Source of the DNA: Pseudomonadota bacterium
GTDB lineage: Bacteria; Pseudomonadota; Gammaproteobacteria; Steroidobacterales; Steroidobacteraceae
DNA length: 32,275 bases
Direction of reading: 5' to 3'
Assembly (NCBI GenBank): GCA_947454665.1
Contig: CANGMU010000002.1
Location: 1 to 32,275 of the forward strand
Within the stretch, counting starts at the first letter, position 1. The number at the start of each line of letters is the position of its first letter. The notes under the pieces were generated by a model. The model had not been told where the DNA came from and did no database searches. It saw only the letters and a program-made list of their open reading frames with translations. Made by a program: the position numbers and the translations under genes. Below are positions 12,232-22,429 of this stretch, piece after piece.

Positions 12232-12259
12232 CACCGACTTCTTGCTGGAGATTCCCCGG

Positions 12260-13444
12260 ATGAAAGCCTTCCTTGCCACCGCCGCCCTCGTGGCCACGCT
12301 GGCCACGGCCCAGACGCCCTCGCTCGTCACGCCGCCCACTGCGGCGGTCATCGCCGCCATGCCGTTGCCGGCGCCACCTGTCGTGCCGACCAACGCCTAT
12401 GTGCTGATCGATTACGACACCGGCCGCGTGCTCGCCGCGCAAAAGGCCGACGATCGCCTGCCGCCCGCGAGCATCACCAAGGTCATGGCGAGCTATGTCG
12501 TGCTGACGGCGGTGCGTGAAAAGCGCCTGCGCCTCGATGAGCAGGTCGTCATCAGCGAGCACGCCTGGCGCGCTGGCGGCGCGGCTTCCGGCGGTTCGAC
12601 GACCTTCCTCAAGGTCGGCTCGACGGTTCCGGCCGACGTGCTCATCAAGGGCATGATCATCCAGTCCGGCAACGACGCCACGATCGCGCTCGCCGAGCGA
12701 GTCGCCGGCACGGAGTCCGCGTTCGTCGAAATGATGAATCAGTACGCCGCACGCCTCGGGCTCAAGAACACGCACTTCGACAACAGCTGGGGCGACCACT
12801 CGCCGAACCACTACTCAACGGCGCATGACCTCGCGCTGCTCGGCCAGGCGCTGATTCGCGACTTCCCAGAGGACTACAAGATCTATTCGATGCGCGAATT
12901 CGTATGGAACGGGATCAAACAGCAGAATCGCAATGGCCTGCTCGGGCGCGACCCATCCGTCGACGGCATCAAGACCGGCCACACGGATGCTGCGAAGTAT
13001 TGCCTGCTGAGTTCCGCAAAACGCGATGGCCAGCGGCTGATCTCCACGGTGCTGGGTTCCGACAAGATCAAGGACCGCGAGGACGCCAGCGCCGCGCTGC
13101 TGAATTATGGCTTCACGCATTTCGAAACGATGAAGCTGCAGGCGGGCAATACGGCGATCCTGAAGCCGCGCGTCTACAAGGGTGCCGAGGATTTCGTGCC
13201 GGTCGGCACGGCACGCGATGCCTTTGCGTCGGTCCAGCGCGGCCAGGGTGGCGCGATCCAGAAGAACGCCGAAGTGAAGGGCACGCTGCTCGCGCCGATC
13301 AAGAAAGGCACCACGGTCGGCGAGCTGACGCTGAAATCGGGCAACCAGGTCGTCGCGCGCATCCCGCTCGTCGCCCTGGCCGACGTGCCGGAGGCAGGCT
13401 TCTTCGGCCGCCTCTACGACACCGTGAAGCTCTGGTTCAACTGA
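12260..13444 (+). CDS. dacA: D-alanyl-D-alanine carboxypeptidase (PBP5/6 family)
   Basis: Signal peptide; PPASITKVMASYVV (SxxK), SGND, GIKTGHTDAAKYCLL (KTG), C-terminal PBP5 beta domain. Start taken at MKAFLATAAL. Confidence 0.94.
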   Translation: MKAFLATAALVATLATAQTPSLVTPPTAAVIAAMPLPAPPVVPTNAYVLIDYDTGRVLAAQKADDRLPPASITKVMASYVVLTAVREKRLRLDEQVVISEHAWRAGGAASGGSTTFLKVGSTVPADVLIKGMIIQSGNDATIALAERVAGTESAFVEMMNQYAARLGLKNTHFDNSWGDHSPNHYSTAHDLALLGQALIRDFPEDYKIYSMREFVWNGIKQQNRNGLLGRDPSVDGIKTGHTDAAKYCLLSSAKRDGQRLISTVLGSDKIKDREDASAALLNYGFTHFETMKLQAGNTAILKPRVYKGAEDFVPVGTARDAFASVQRGQGGAIQKNAEVKGTLLAPIKKGTTVGELTLKSGNQVVARIPLVALADVPEAGFFGRLYDTVKLWFN

Positions 13445-13448
13445 CCGT

Positions 13449-15189
<1,741 letters not shown>

Positions 15190-15192
15190 GGC

Positions 15193-16419
15193 TCACCTCG
15201 TCTGCCGCAGTTCGAGTCGCCAGCCCTCGCCCCAGCTGACGGCCACCAGTGCCGCTGTCGCACAGGCGAAGTAGGTCAGGCACAACGGCAGCACGGTGCC
15301 ATCGAAGAGCGTGCCGACGAACATGCCGATCGCGGTACCGAGCAGCGTGGTGATGACGCCAGAGACAGCCGAGGCCGTACCTGCGATGCTGCCCAGCGGT
15401 TCCATCCCGATCGCATTGAAGTTCGGCATCGTCAGGCACATCAGGAACTGCGTGGCCGTGAGCAGACCCGCGAAGACCAGCAGCGGCGGCTTGCCCTGCC
15501 AGGCCAGCGCGGCCACGACGCCACAAGCCGCCAGCACCGCGAAACCGATGAGGCAGAGGTGCGACAGGCGGTGCAGGCCGAAGGATCGGACCAGCGTGGA
15601 ATTGGCATAGAAGGCGATGCCCATGGCACCGGCAATGGTTCCGAAGGCGACCGGGAACAGCGTGCCGAGGCCATAGACCTGTGTTTCGAAGATCTGCTGC
15701 GATGAGCTGACATAGGTCATCAGGCAGCCCATCTGCAGGCTCACGGCCAGCGTGTAGCCCATCGTCGGGCGCGTCCGCAGCGTGACCTTCACGCCGTCGA
15801 GGATGCGTTCGATCGAAAACGCTCGCCGGTGCTCGGGCTTGAGCGTCTCCGGCATGCGCAGGCCGAACCAGACCGCCACGACAAGCGCCATCACCAGCAT
15901 GCTCGCGAACACGGATCGCCATCCGGACAGATGGATCAGCACCGCGCCGATCGCCGGCGCAACAACCGGCACCAGAATGAACATCATGAAGGTGAGCGAC
16001 AGCACGCGGGCCATCTCCCGCCCCTGGTAGCGGTCGCGCACGAGCGCCACCGTAAGCACCTGCGCCGAGGCGGCACCCATGCCCTGCACCACGCGGCCAA
16101 CCAGCAGTGCGTCATAACTTTGCGCGAGGCAGCCGATGAGTGCGCCGATCGAATAGATGACGATGCCCACCAGCAAGGCGGGCCGCCGGCCGAAGACATC
16201 GGACAAGGTGCCATAGACGATCTGCAGCGGACCGGAGCCGATCATGTAGACGGTGACGATCAGCTGCAGGTCGTTCGGGTTCGCGATGCCGAAAGTCTGC
16301 TGGATCGGCACGAAAGCCGGCAGCAGGTTATCGATCGACAGCGAGATCAGCGCCATGATCAGCGCCGTCAGGCAGATGAATTCCCGCAGCGAGGGCTCGC
16401 GGGTCGCCAGACGCAGCAT
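15193..16419 (-). CDS. Bcr/CflA family multidrug efflux MFS transporter
   Basis: FICLTALIMALISLSIDNLLPAFVPIQ..., YMIGSGPLQIVYGTLSDVFGRRPALLVGIVIYSIGALIGCLAQSYDALLVGRVVQGMGAAS. Confidence 0.88.
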   Translation of the reverse strand: MLRLATREPSLREFICLTALIMALISLSIDNLLPAFVPIQQTFGIANPNDLQLIVTVYMIGSGPLQIVYGTLSDVFGRRPALLVGIVIYSIGALIGCLAQSYDALLVGRVVQGMGAASAQVLTVALVRDRYQGREMARVLSLTFMMFILVPVVAPAIGAVLIHLSGWRSVFASMLVMALVVAVWFGLRMPETLKPEHRRAFSIERILDGVKVTLRTRPTMGYTLAVSLQMGCLMTYVSSSQQIFETQVYGLGTLFPVAFGTIAGAMGIAFYANSTLVRSFGLHRLSHLCLIGFAVLAACGVVAALAWQGKPPLLVFAGLLTATQFLMCLTMPNFNAIGMEPLGSIAGTASAVSGVITTLLGTAIGMFVGTLFDGTVLPLCLTYFACATAALVAVSWGEGWRLELRQTR

Positions 16420-16426
16420 GCTGCCG

Positions 16427-17704
16427 TCAGCCCTTCTGCCGCGGCATCGCGAGCAGCGCCACCAGCGTCACGATGCCAACCACGGCGAGGTACAGCCCCA
16501 CGGCAGGCAGCCCGTATCGCGTCGCGAGCCAGGTGGCCAGATACGGTGCGAGCGATGCGCCAACGATGCCAGCGAGGTTGAAGGCCATCGAGGCGCCCGT
16601 GTAGCGAACGGCCGTCGGGAAGAGTTCGGACAAGGCGGTACCGATCGGGCCATAGGTCAGGCCCATCAGCGCCAGACCCAGCGCCAGGCAGGCCATCACG
16701 CCCAGCGTGCTGCCCGAACCCAGCAGGGGCGCCAGCAGGAAGCCAAAGGCCGTGATGCCGAGCGTTGCCGCGATCATCATCGCGCGCGAACCGATGCGTT
16801 CGGCGATCAGTGCCGAGAACGGAATGGCCGCGCCGAAGAAGAGCACACCCACCATCTGCAGCAGGAGGAAGTCCTGCCGTGCATAGTGCAGCGCCGTGGT
16901 GCCCCAGCTCAGCGTGAAGACGGTCATCAGATAGAACAGGGTGAACGTCGCCGCACCGGCGAACGTGCCGGTGACCAGAGCCCGCGGATGCTTGGTCAGG
17001 ACGGCGCCGAGGGGCAGCTTCACGCGCTCGGCCTTCTCGATGGCCTTCTGGAACTCAGGCGTCTCGGTGAGGCTCAGGCGGATCCACAGCCCCACCACCA
17101 CCAGCAGGGAACTGGCGAGGAAGGGCAGGCGCCATCCCCAGGCGTCGAAGGCCGCGTCATCCAGATACTGGCCAATCAGCAGGAAGATGCCGGTCGAAGC
17201 GATGAAGCCGATCGGTGCACCCAACTGCGGGAACATGCCGAACCAGGCCTTCTTGCCCGGCGGCGCATGTTCAGTCGCCAGCAGCACCGCACCACCCCAT
17301 TCGCCACCGAGCCCGAAGCCCTGACCGAAGCGGCAGATCGACAGGCCAAGGGGTGCGAGCACGCCGATGGACGCATACGTCGGCAACAGTCCGATGCAGA
17401 CCGTCGACAGGCCCATCGTCAAGAGGGCCGCGACCAGCGTCGCCTTGCGGCCGATGCGGTCGCCGAAATGCCCAAACACGGCCGAGCCGATCGGGCGCGC
17501 GAAGAAGGCCAACGCGAAGGTCGCGAAGGATTGCAGCATGGCCGAGGTGGGGTCGCTGGACGGGAAGAAATGCTTCGGGAAGACGATGACCGCCGCCGTC
17601 GCGTAGATGTAGAAATCGAAGAATTCGATCGTCGTGCCGATCAGGCTCGCGAACAGGACGCGCGCCGTCGAGGGCGCCTTGGGGGGCTTGGCGGGCTGGT
17701 TCAT
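16427..17704 (-). CDS. MHS (metabolite:H+ symporter) family MFS transporter
   Basis: ASLIGTTIEFFDFYIYATAAVIVFPKHFFPSSDPTSAMLQSFATFALAFFARPIGSAVFGHFGDRIGRKATLVAALLTMGLSTVCIGLLP. Confidence 0.93.
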   Translation of the reverse strand: MNQPAKPPKAPSTARVLFASLIGTTIEFFDFYIYATAAVIVFPKHFFPSSDPTSAMLQSFATFALAFFARPIGSAVFGHFGDRIGRKATLVAALLTMGLSTVCIGLLPTYASIGVLAPLGLSICRFGQGFGLGGEWGGAVLLATEHAPPGKKAWFGMFPQLGAPIGFIASTGIFLLIGQYLDDAAFDAWGWRLPFLASSLLVVVGLWIRLSLTETPEFQKAIEKAERVKLPLGAVLTKHPRALVTGTFAGAATFTLFYLMTVFTLSWGTTALHYARQDFLLLQMVGVLFFGAAIPFSALIAERIGSRAMMIAATLGITAFGFLLAPLLGSGSTLGVMACLALGLALMGLTYGPIGTALSELFPTAVRYTGASMAFNLAGIVGASLAPYLATWLATRYGLPAVGLYLAVVGIVTLVALLAMPRQKG

Positions 17705-17751
17705 TCACGGGATTCTGGCACCAATCCGCCGCCCGGGGTTAAGGTTGTGCC

Positions 17752-18177
17752 ATGAAGTTCGAAGACGACGATCCGGCCCGCCGCGCGGTACTGCCCTACC
17801 CCATGGAACTGGGCGGGCAGAAGTTCGACCTGGTCGAGGTCAAGCAGCAAAAAGACGTCATGCTCAACGTCGCGCGGATGTACGCGCAGCAGGAGTATGA
17901 CCGGATCATGGAGATGGTCGGCGTGCTGCAGAAGCAGGCCGCGGACCTCAAGCGCCGGCTCGACATCACCGACATGGTCCATGCCGCCGAATACAAGTTC
18001 CAGGTCTATCACGGCCAGACCTATTGGCTGGCCCGCGACACCTCGCGTAACGTGACGATCCTCCAGCACCTGGGCCCGAATGACTGGAGCAGCGGCGCAC
18101 CCGCCGAATACGACTACATCGCCGAGGTGAAATGGCTGGGCGACCACACCTGGGTGGAGGTCCCCGCCAAGACCTGA
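17752..18177 (+). CDS. DUF2452-like conserved protein
   Basis: 141 aa; PYPMELGGQKFDLVEVKQQKDVMLNVARMYAQQEYDRIMEMVGVLQKQA...FQVYHGQTYWLARDTSRNVTILQHLGPNDWS; family recalled from motifs. Confidence 0.75.
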   Translation: MKFEDDDPARRAVLPYPMELGGQKFDLVEVKQQKDVMLNVARMYAQQEYDRIMEMVGVLQKQAADLKRRLDITDMVHAAEYKFQVYHGQTYWLARDTSRNVTILQHLGPNDWSSGAPAEYDYIAEVKWLGDHTWVEVPAKT

Positions 18178-18189
18178 GGCAAGCTCAGG
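18173..18189 (+). other. Small stem-loop overlapping the DUF2452-like stop codon
   Basis: CCTGAG-GCAAG-CTCAGG perfect 6-bp stem, no following T-tract. Confidence 0.3.
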
Positions 18190-18475
18190 CCCCGACCGTC
18201 CCGGCCCCTGCACTTTCCTTCGCGCTCCCTCACCTGTCGATCCGCTAGCGGTTGCACACGACGCCGCAACGGACAGGGATGCGATGCATCGGGCTGCATC
18301 AGCCGTCACACCACACGCGTGCGTTGAAAGCGAAGCTGCCCCATGAGGCAGGTTTGCTGCAATTCTGGAATCGATCCTCTGAACGCGCTTTACCGAAGCA
18401 AGTAATTTTAGTTCATCCGGCACCGACACTCGGCGTCTCTCATGACGACGACAAGCCAGGGAACTTCACGGCGCG

Positions 18476-19003
18476 ATGGCACATCACAAAACAACGACTG
18501 CTTTGTCTCACCCGGCGGCCAAGGCCCTGGATCCGAGAAGGGGTTCCGGCAACGGCAATACCGAAGACCTGCGCCAGTCAGTCGTCCGCAATCACCTCCA
18601 GCTTCACCGGATTTCCTCCCGGTACTCGATACGGAAGAACCACGGCGAGAGCATCGCGCTGCTCTTCCTGATCCAGTTGCTGGAAAACTCGCGGCCTGCG
18701 CTGACGATCACCGAAGCGGGACTCATCATGAGCATCCCGCCCGCGACGATATCGCGGAAGATGCGTGAGCTCGCGAGCGCCGGCCTGATCACGCTGTATA
18801 CCGATCCTTCGGACAAGCGGCGGATACACCCGCGCATATCGATCCTGGGACAGGAATTCCTGTCGGAATGCGAAAGCGTCATCACGACGTCCCGGGACCT
18901 CAGCGTCGTGCCCGACAATTCTTCGGTGCGGACCGTTGTCAGCCGGATGCATTCGTGGTCTGCACGCCAGGACGAGGACGGCGAGGAACGACGCTTCGCA
19001 TGA
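18476..19003 (+). CDS. MarR-like winged-helix DNA-binding protein
   Basis: SIALLFLIQLLENSRPALTITEAGLIMSIPPATISRKMRELASAGLITLYTDPSDKRRIHPRISILGQEFL resembles MarR wHTH plus wing (DPSDKRR...ISILGQEFL). Start uncertain. Confidence 0.72.
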   Translation: MAHHKTTTALSHPAAKALDPRRGSGNGNTEDLRQSVVRNHLQLHRISSRYSIRKNHGESIALLFLIQLLENSRPALTITEAGLIMSIPPATISRKMRELASAGLITLYTDPSDKRRIHPRISILGQEFLSECESVITTSRDLSVVPDNSSVRTVVSRMHSWSARQDEDGEERRFA

Positions 19004-19659
19004 CGGTGCAGCCTGGCAGTCCAGGCAGAATCGATTCAGCCGAATCGGTTCTTCCCGGGACCACGGAAGCCCTGGATGCCATCCGCGAGACGCTCAGCGC
19101 CTCGGCCGAAGCCGTCGTTCTCCTGCTTGAGGCGAGCACGCACTCCGCAAACCAGAAGAGCGTGCTGCGGATACCGGAGAGGGTGTCCAGCCTGCTGCGC
19201 TGCATGGACTCGCTGGCCTACATCCTGACCATCGACCCACCGACGACCACCGCAAAGCAAAACCTGGACGTGCTGCTGGGCAGGCTTCCGTCCCTCATCG
19301 CGGGCGGAATGGATTTCACACCAGGCCCGGTGACGCACACGCTGCATGCTTCTCGCGTCTGGGTCGACGGTCGATCCCACGAATTGATCTCTGCATTCGT
19401 CGCACTGATCAACGCGCAACTGAAGTCGACGAACACAGCAGCCATCGAGATCAGTACCGAGAACGCACAGTCCTCGAGCGTCGAAACGAAAATCACGCTG
19501 GCTTTCAACGGCCTCCAGGGCACCCCGACCCCGCGACACATGCCGGATCCCGGCCTCGAATTCGCGCAGCGCCTCGTGTTCTCGATGGGTGGCATGCACC
19601 GCATCGCGTACACGGAGAAACAGATCCGCCACGAAGTCTTTCTTCCGGCCCGTTCCTGA
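19000..19659 (+). CDS. Uncharacterised protein resembling a degenerate histidine-kinase HATPase module
   Basis: ATGA overlap with upstream gene; VWVDGRSHELISAFVALINAQLKSTNTAAIEIST ... GLEFAQRLVFSMGGMHRIAYTEKQIRHEVFLPARS resembles N-box and terminal G-box/FxLP regions of HATPase_c. Homology is inference. Confidence 0.6.
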   Translation: MTVQPGSPGRIDSAESVLPGTTEALDAIRETLSASAEAVVLLLEASTHSANQKSVLRIPERVSSLLRCMDSLAYILTIDPPTTTAKQNLDVLLGRLPSLIAGGMDFTPGPVTHTLHASRVWVDGRSHELISAFVALINAQLKSTNTAAIEISTENAQSSSVETKITLAFNGLQGTPTPRHMPDPGLEFAQRLVFSMGGMHRIAYTEKQIRHEVFLPARS

Positions 19660-19666
19660 GAGCCCC

Positions 19667-20590
19667 ATGTCCAACAAGATCTTCTCGCATGCCGCCACGT
19701 CCGAAACGCTTTGCGCGGCCTTCATCGATGCGATGTTCCATGAAAGGGGCTTGAGCCGGAATACCACCGAGGCCTATCTGACCGATCTCAAGGTCCTGTC
19801 ACGCTGGCTCAAGGGCAGGCAGGTCGTACTCGAGGCGGCATCGCGCGCGGACCTCATGGCGTACTTCACGTGGCGGACGGAACTCGGAACCAAGCCGAGG
19901 ACGGCGGCGCGACAACTGTCGAGCTTCAGGCGCTATTTCGCTTACCTGCGGCGGGAGAAGTTCATCAAGTCGGATCCGACGAAATTCCTTGAGACACCGC
20001 GGATCGGCGTAGACCTGCCCACCACGCTGACCGAAGCGGAAGTGGACCTCCTCCTCGCCACGCCGGACACCTCGAAACACCTGGGTTACCGGGATCGGGC
20101 GCTGCTGGAAGTGCTGTACTCGGCCGGACTGCGCGTCTCAGAACTGGTTTCGCTGAAGGTCCACCAGGTGAACCTCGCCAGCGGATCGATCCGGGTCATC
20201 GGGAAAGGCGACCGGGAACGCCTGATCCCCCTCGGCGAAGAGGCAGTACGGTGGATCTCGTCCTATATCGCGACCACCCGGAACGTCCTGTTGGCCGGGA
20301 AGCGGTCCGATTACGTCTTCCCGAGCCACCGGAATTCCCACATCACGCGACAGGCCTGCTGGCAGCTGATCCGTCGATATTCGACGATTGCCGGAATTTC
20401 GAAACCGCTTTCACCGCACACGCTCCGGCATGCCTTTGCCACGCATCTCGTGAACCGGGGTGCGAATCTGCGGGCGGTGCAGCTGTTGCTGGGACACAGC
20501 TGCCTGTCGACCACGCAGATCTACACGCACGTGGCGAAAGAAAGGCTCAAGGCCTTGCATGAGGCCCACCACCCTCGCGCAGGGGCCTGA
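19667..20590 (+). CDS. xerD: Tyrosine recombinase, XerD type
   Basis: GLSRNTTEAYLTDLKVLSRWL SAM-like N-domain; catalytic residues in YSAGLRVSEL, GKGDRERLIPL, HTLRHAFATHL, LLGHSCLSTTQIYTHV; C-terminus ERLKALHEAHHPRA as in XerD. Confidence 0.88.
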   Translation: MSNKIFSHAATSETLCAAFIDAMFHERGLSRNTTEAYLTDLKVLSRWLKGRQVVLEAASRADLMAYFTWRTELGTKPRTAARQLSSFRRYFAYLRREKFIKSDPTKFLETPRIGVDLPTTLTEAEVDLLLATPDTSKHLGYRDRALLEVLYSAGLRVSELVSLKVHQVNLASGSIRVIGKGDRERLIPLGEEAVRWISSYIATTRNVLLAGKRSDYVFPSHRNSHITRQACWQLIRRYSTIAGISKPLSPHTLRHAFATHLVNRGANLRAVQLLLGHSCLSTTQIYTHVAKERLKALHEAHHPRAGA

Positions 20591-20613
20591 TTCCCTTCAC
20601 GCAGGCAGAGGGC

Positions 20614-22380
20614 TCAGGCCGACTGCGCCTCCGGCGAAGCAACGGCGTCCTTCACGAACTGACCCTGGCTGTCGAGTTCGGCAAAGAGTCCGCCCTGGCG
20701 CACGAGCTCGTCGTAGCGACCCTGCTCGACGAGCTCGCCATCCTTCATCACGAGGATGAGGTCTGCGTTGCGCACGGTCGTCAGGCGGTGCGCGATGACA
20801 AAGGTGGTGCGCCCCTCGCAAAGCTGCGTGAGCGCTGACTGGATGCGGGCCTCGGTCGCGTTGTCGAGCGCGCTCGTGGCTTCATCGAGGATCAGGATGG
20901 GCGCGTCCTTCAACATCGCGCGCGCGATGGCCAGCCGCTGGCGTTCGCCACCTGACAACGAACGACCGCGCTCGGCCACCAGCGTGCGATAGCCGTCGGG
21001 CTTCACGACGATGAAGTCGTGCGCCTCGGCGGCTCGCGCCACTTCCTCGAGCTGCTCCGGCGGCGCTTCAGGGTTACCGATACGCAGGTTGTCCGCGATG
21101 GAGCGGTAGAACAAGCCTGCATCCTGGAACACGACAGCGATGTTCTGGCGCAGTGAATTCACGTCGACGCCGCGGATGTCGATGCCATCCACCGTGATGC
21201 GTCCGCCGGTCGGGTCGTAACCGCGATACAGCAGCGACAGGGCCGTCGTCTTGCCCGCACCGGTGGGGCCCACCAGCGCCACGGTCGCACCGGCCGGCGC
21301 GACGAAGCTCAGGTCCTTGATGGCTGCCTTCGCGGCGTCGTAACCAAAGCTCACGTTCTCGAAGCGCACCTCACCCCGGATGTCCGCCGGCAGCGACGGC
21401 AGGCCTTTGATGCTGGCCGGTCCTGGCCTTGAATCCAGCACCGAGAAGAAGGCCGCCAGGGACGGCGTCTGGAAGAACAGGCCCGAAATAAAGTTGGCAA
21501 GCTGCTCGAGGCGACCGACCAGCAGCGTCGCGAAGCCGACGAAGCTCACGATGCTGCCGACGCTGACTTCGCCGCGGCTGTTCAGCGCAGTGCCCAGCGC
21601 GAAGATGGCCACGATGGTCAACGTGCTTGCCGCACGCGTGGCGACCGACAGCCAGGCCCAGCCGCGTAGCACCGGATATTGCGCGGCCAGCACGCGCTTC
21701 ATCATGTCGCGGATCGCGGAAACTTCCGCGGCGACACGCGTGAAACTCTGCACGACCAGCACATTGCCCAGCACGTCGCCGGCACGCTCGGAGATCTCGC
21801 TGTGCAGCTCCTCGACTTCGCTTTGCCGACGACTGGTGCTGCGGATCGCGATGGAGTTGAAGACAGCGAAACTCACCATCAGCACGATCATCAAAAGTGC
21901 GAGCTTCCAGTTCATGCGCCAGGCCAAAGGCAGCATCACGAAGACGGCGAGCACGGTGGACAGGTGCTCGCGGAAAAAGCCGAGCCAGATCCCGAACAGG
22001 CTGCTCGCGCCGTTGTGCAGGACGCGCAGCAGGCGGCCCGTGTGGTGGTCGCCATGGAAGCCCAGCGGCAGGGCGATGGAATGTTCGAAGAACTGCGCCA
22101 TCACCGCGAGTCGGCGACGGTGCGCAAGCCGGTCGGCATGCAGCGACACCCAAACGCTCGCTGCGACGCCGGCGAAGCCGACACCCGCCCAGAGTTCGAT
22201 GTAGTGCCAGGTCTTGTCGTGGCTGTTGCTGGACAGCGCGTCGACGACGCGCCCGAAAAGCCAAGGCTCGAGGAAGAACACGCCAGCGATGGCCAGATTG
22301 CCGAGGGCCAGCACGATCGCGAGGCCTCTCTCGGGGTCCAGCAACCCCAGCACACGCAGATAGGTCTTCAGGATGTCCAT
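20614..22380 (-). CDS. ABC exporter (fused TMD-NBD), NdvA/ChvA glucan-exporter-like
   Basis: Walker A GPTGAGKTT, signature LSGGERQRLAIARA, Walker B ILILDEATSALD; TMD with ADRLAHRRR, LFGIWLGFFREHLSTVLAVFVMLPLAWRMNWKLALLMIVL, QYPVLRGWAWLSVATRAAST resembling NdvA/ChvA. Start at MDILKTYLRVLG. Confidence 0.87.
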   Translation of the reverse strand: MDILKTYLRVLGLLDPERGLAIVLALGNLAIAGVFFLEPWLFGRVVDALSSNSHDKTWHYIELWAGVGFAGVAASVWVSLHADRLAHRRRLAVMAQFFEHSIALPLGFHGDHHTGRLLRVLHNGASSLFGIWLGFFREHLSTVLAVFVMLPLAWRMNWKLALLMIVLMVSFAVFNSIAIRSTSRRQSEVEELHSEISERAGDVLGNVLVVQSFTRVAAEVSAIRDMMKRVLAAQYPVLRGWAWLSVATRAASTLTIVAIFALGTALNSRGEVSVGSIVSFVGFATLLVGRLEQLANFISGLFFQTPSLAAFFSVLDSRPGPASIKGLPSLPADIRGEVRFENVSFGYDAAKAAIKDLSFVAPAGATVALVGPTGAGKTTALSLLYRGYDPTGGRITVDGIDIRGVDVNSLRQNIAVVFQDAGLFYRSIADNLRIGNPEAPPEQLEEVARAAEAHDFIVVKPDGYRTLVAERGRSLSGGERQRLAIARAMLKDAPILILDEATSALDNATEARIQSALTQLCEGRTTFVIAHRLTTVRNADLILVMKDGELVEQGRYDELVRQGGLFAELDSQGQFVKDAVASPEAQSA

Positions 22381-22429
22381 GCACCTGATCCTAGCGTGCC
22401 AGCGCCCCCGGACAACCCGGGGAACATCC

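Noticed and set aside
16253-17755. 500-aa plus-strand ORF opposite the MHS transporter
   Set aside because: Extremely Gln/Arg/Glu-rich shadow translation; the transporter on the minus strand is clear.
18252-18671. 139-aa plus-strand ORF upstream of the MarR-like gene
   Set aside because: No recognisable domain, overlaps the better-supported MarR-like frame, composition consistent with chance.
18476-20590. The XerD unit as an integrated phage or integrative element
   Set aside because: The recombinase looks like XerD rather than a phage integrase; no tRNA, att-like direct repeats, transposase or phage genes are visible nearby.
20584-20620. Inverted repeat GGCCTGA...TCAGGCC spanning the convergent stops of xerD and the ABC exporter, as a bidirectional terminator
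   Set aside because: Only 7-bp arms with a 23-nt loop and no T-tract on either side; partly explained by both genes ending in a similar Ala/TGA context.
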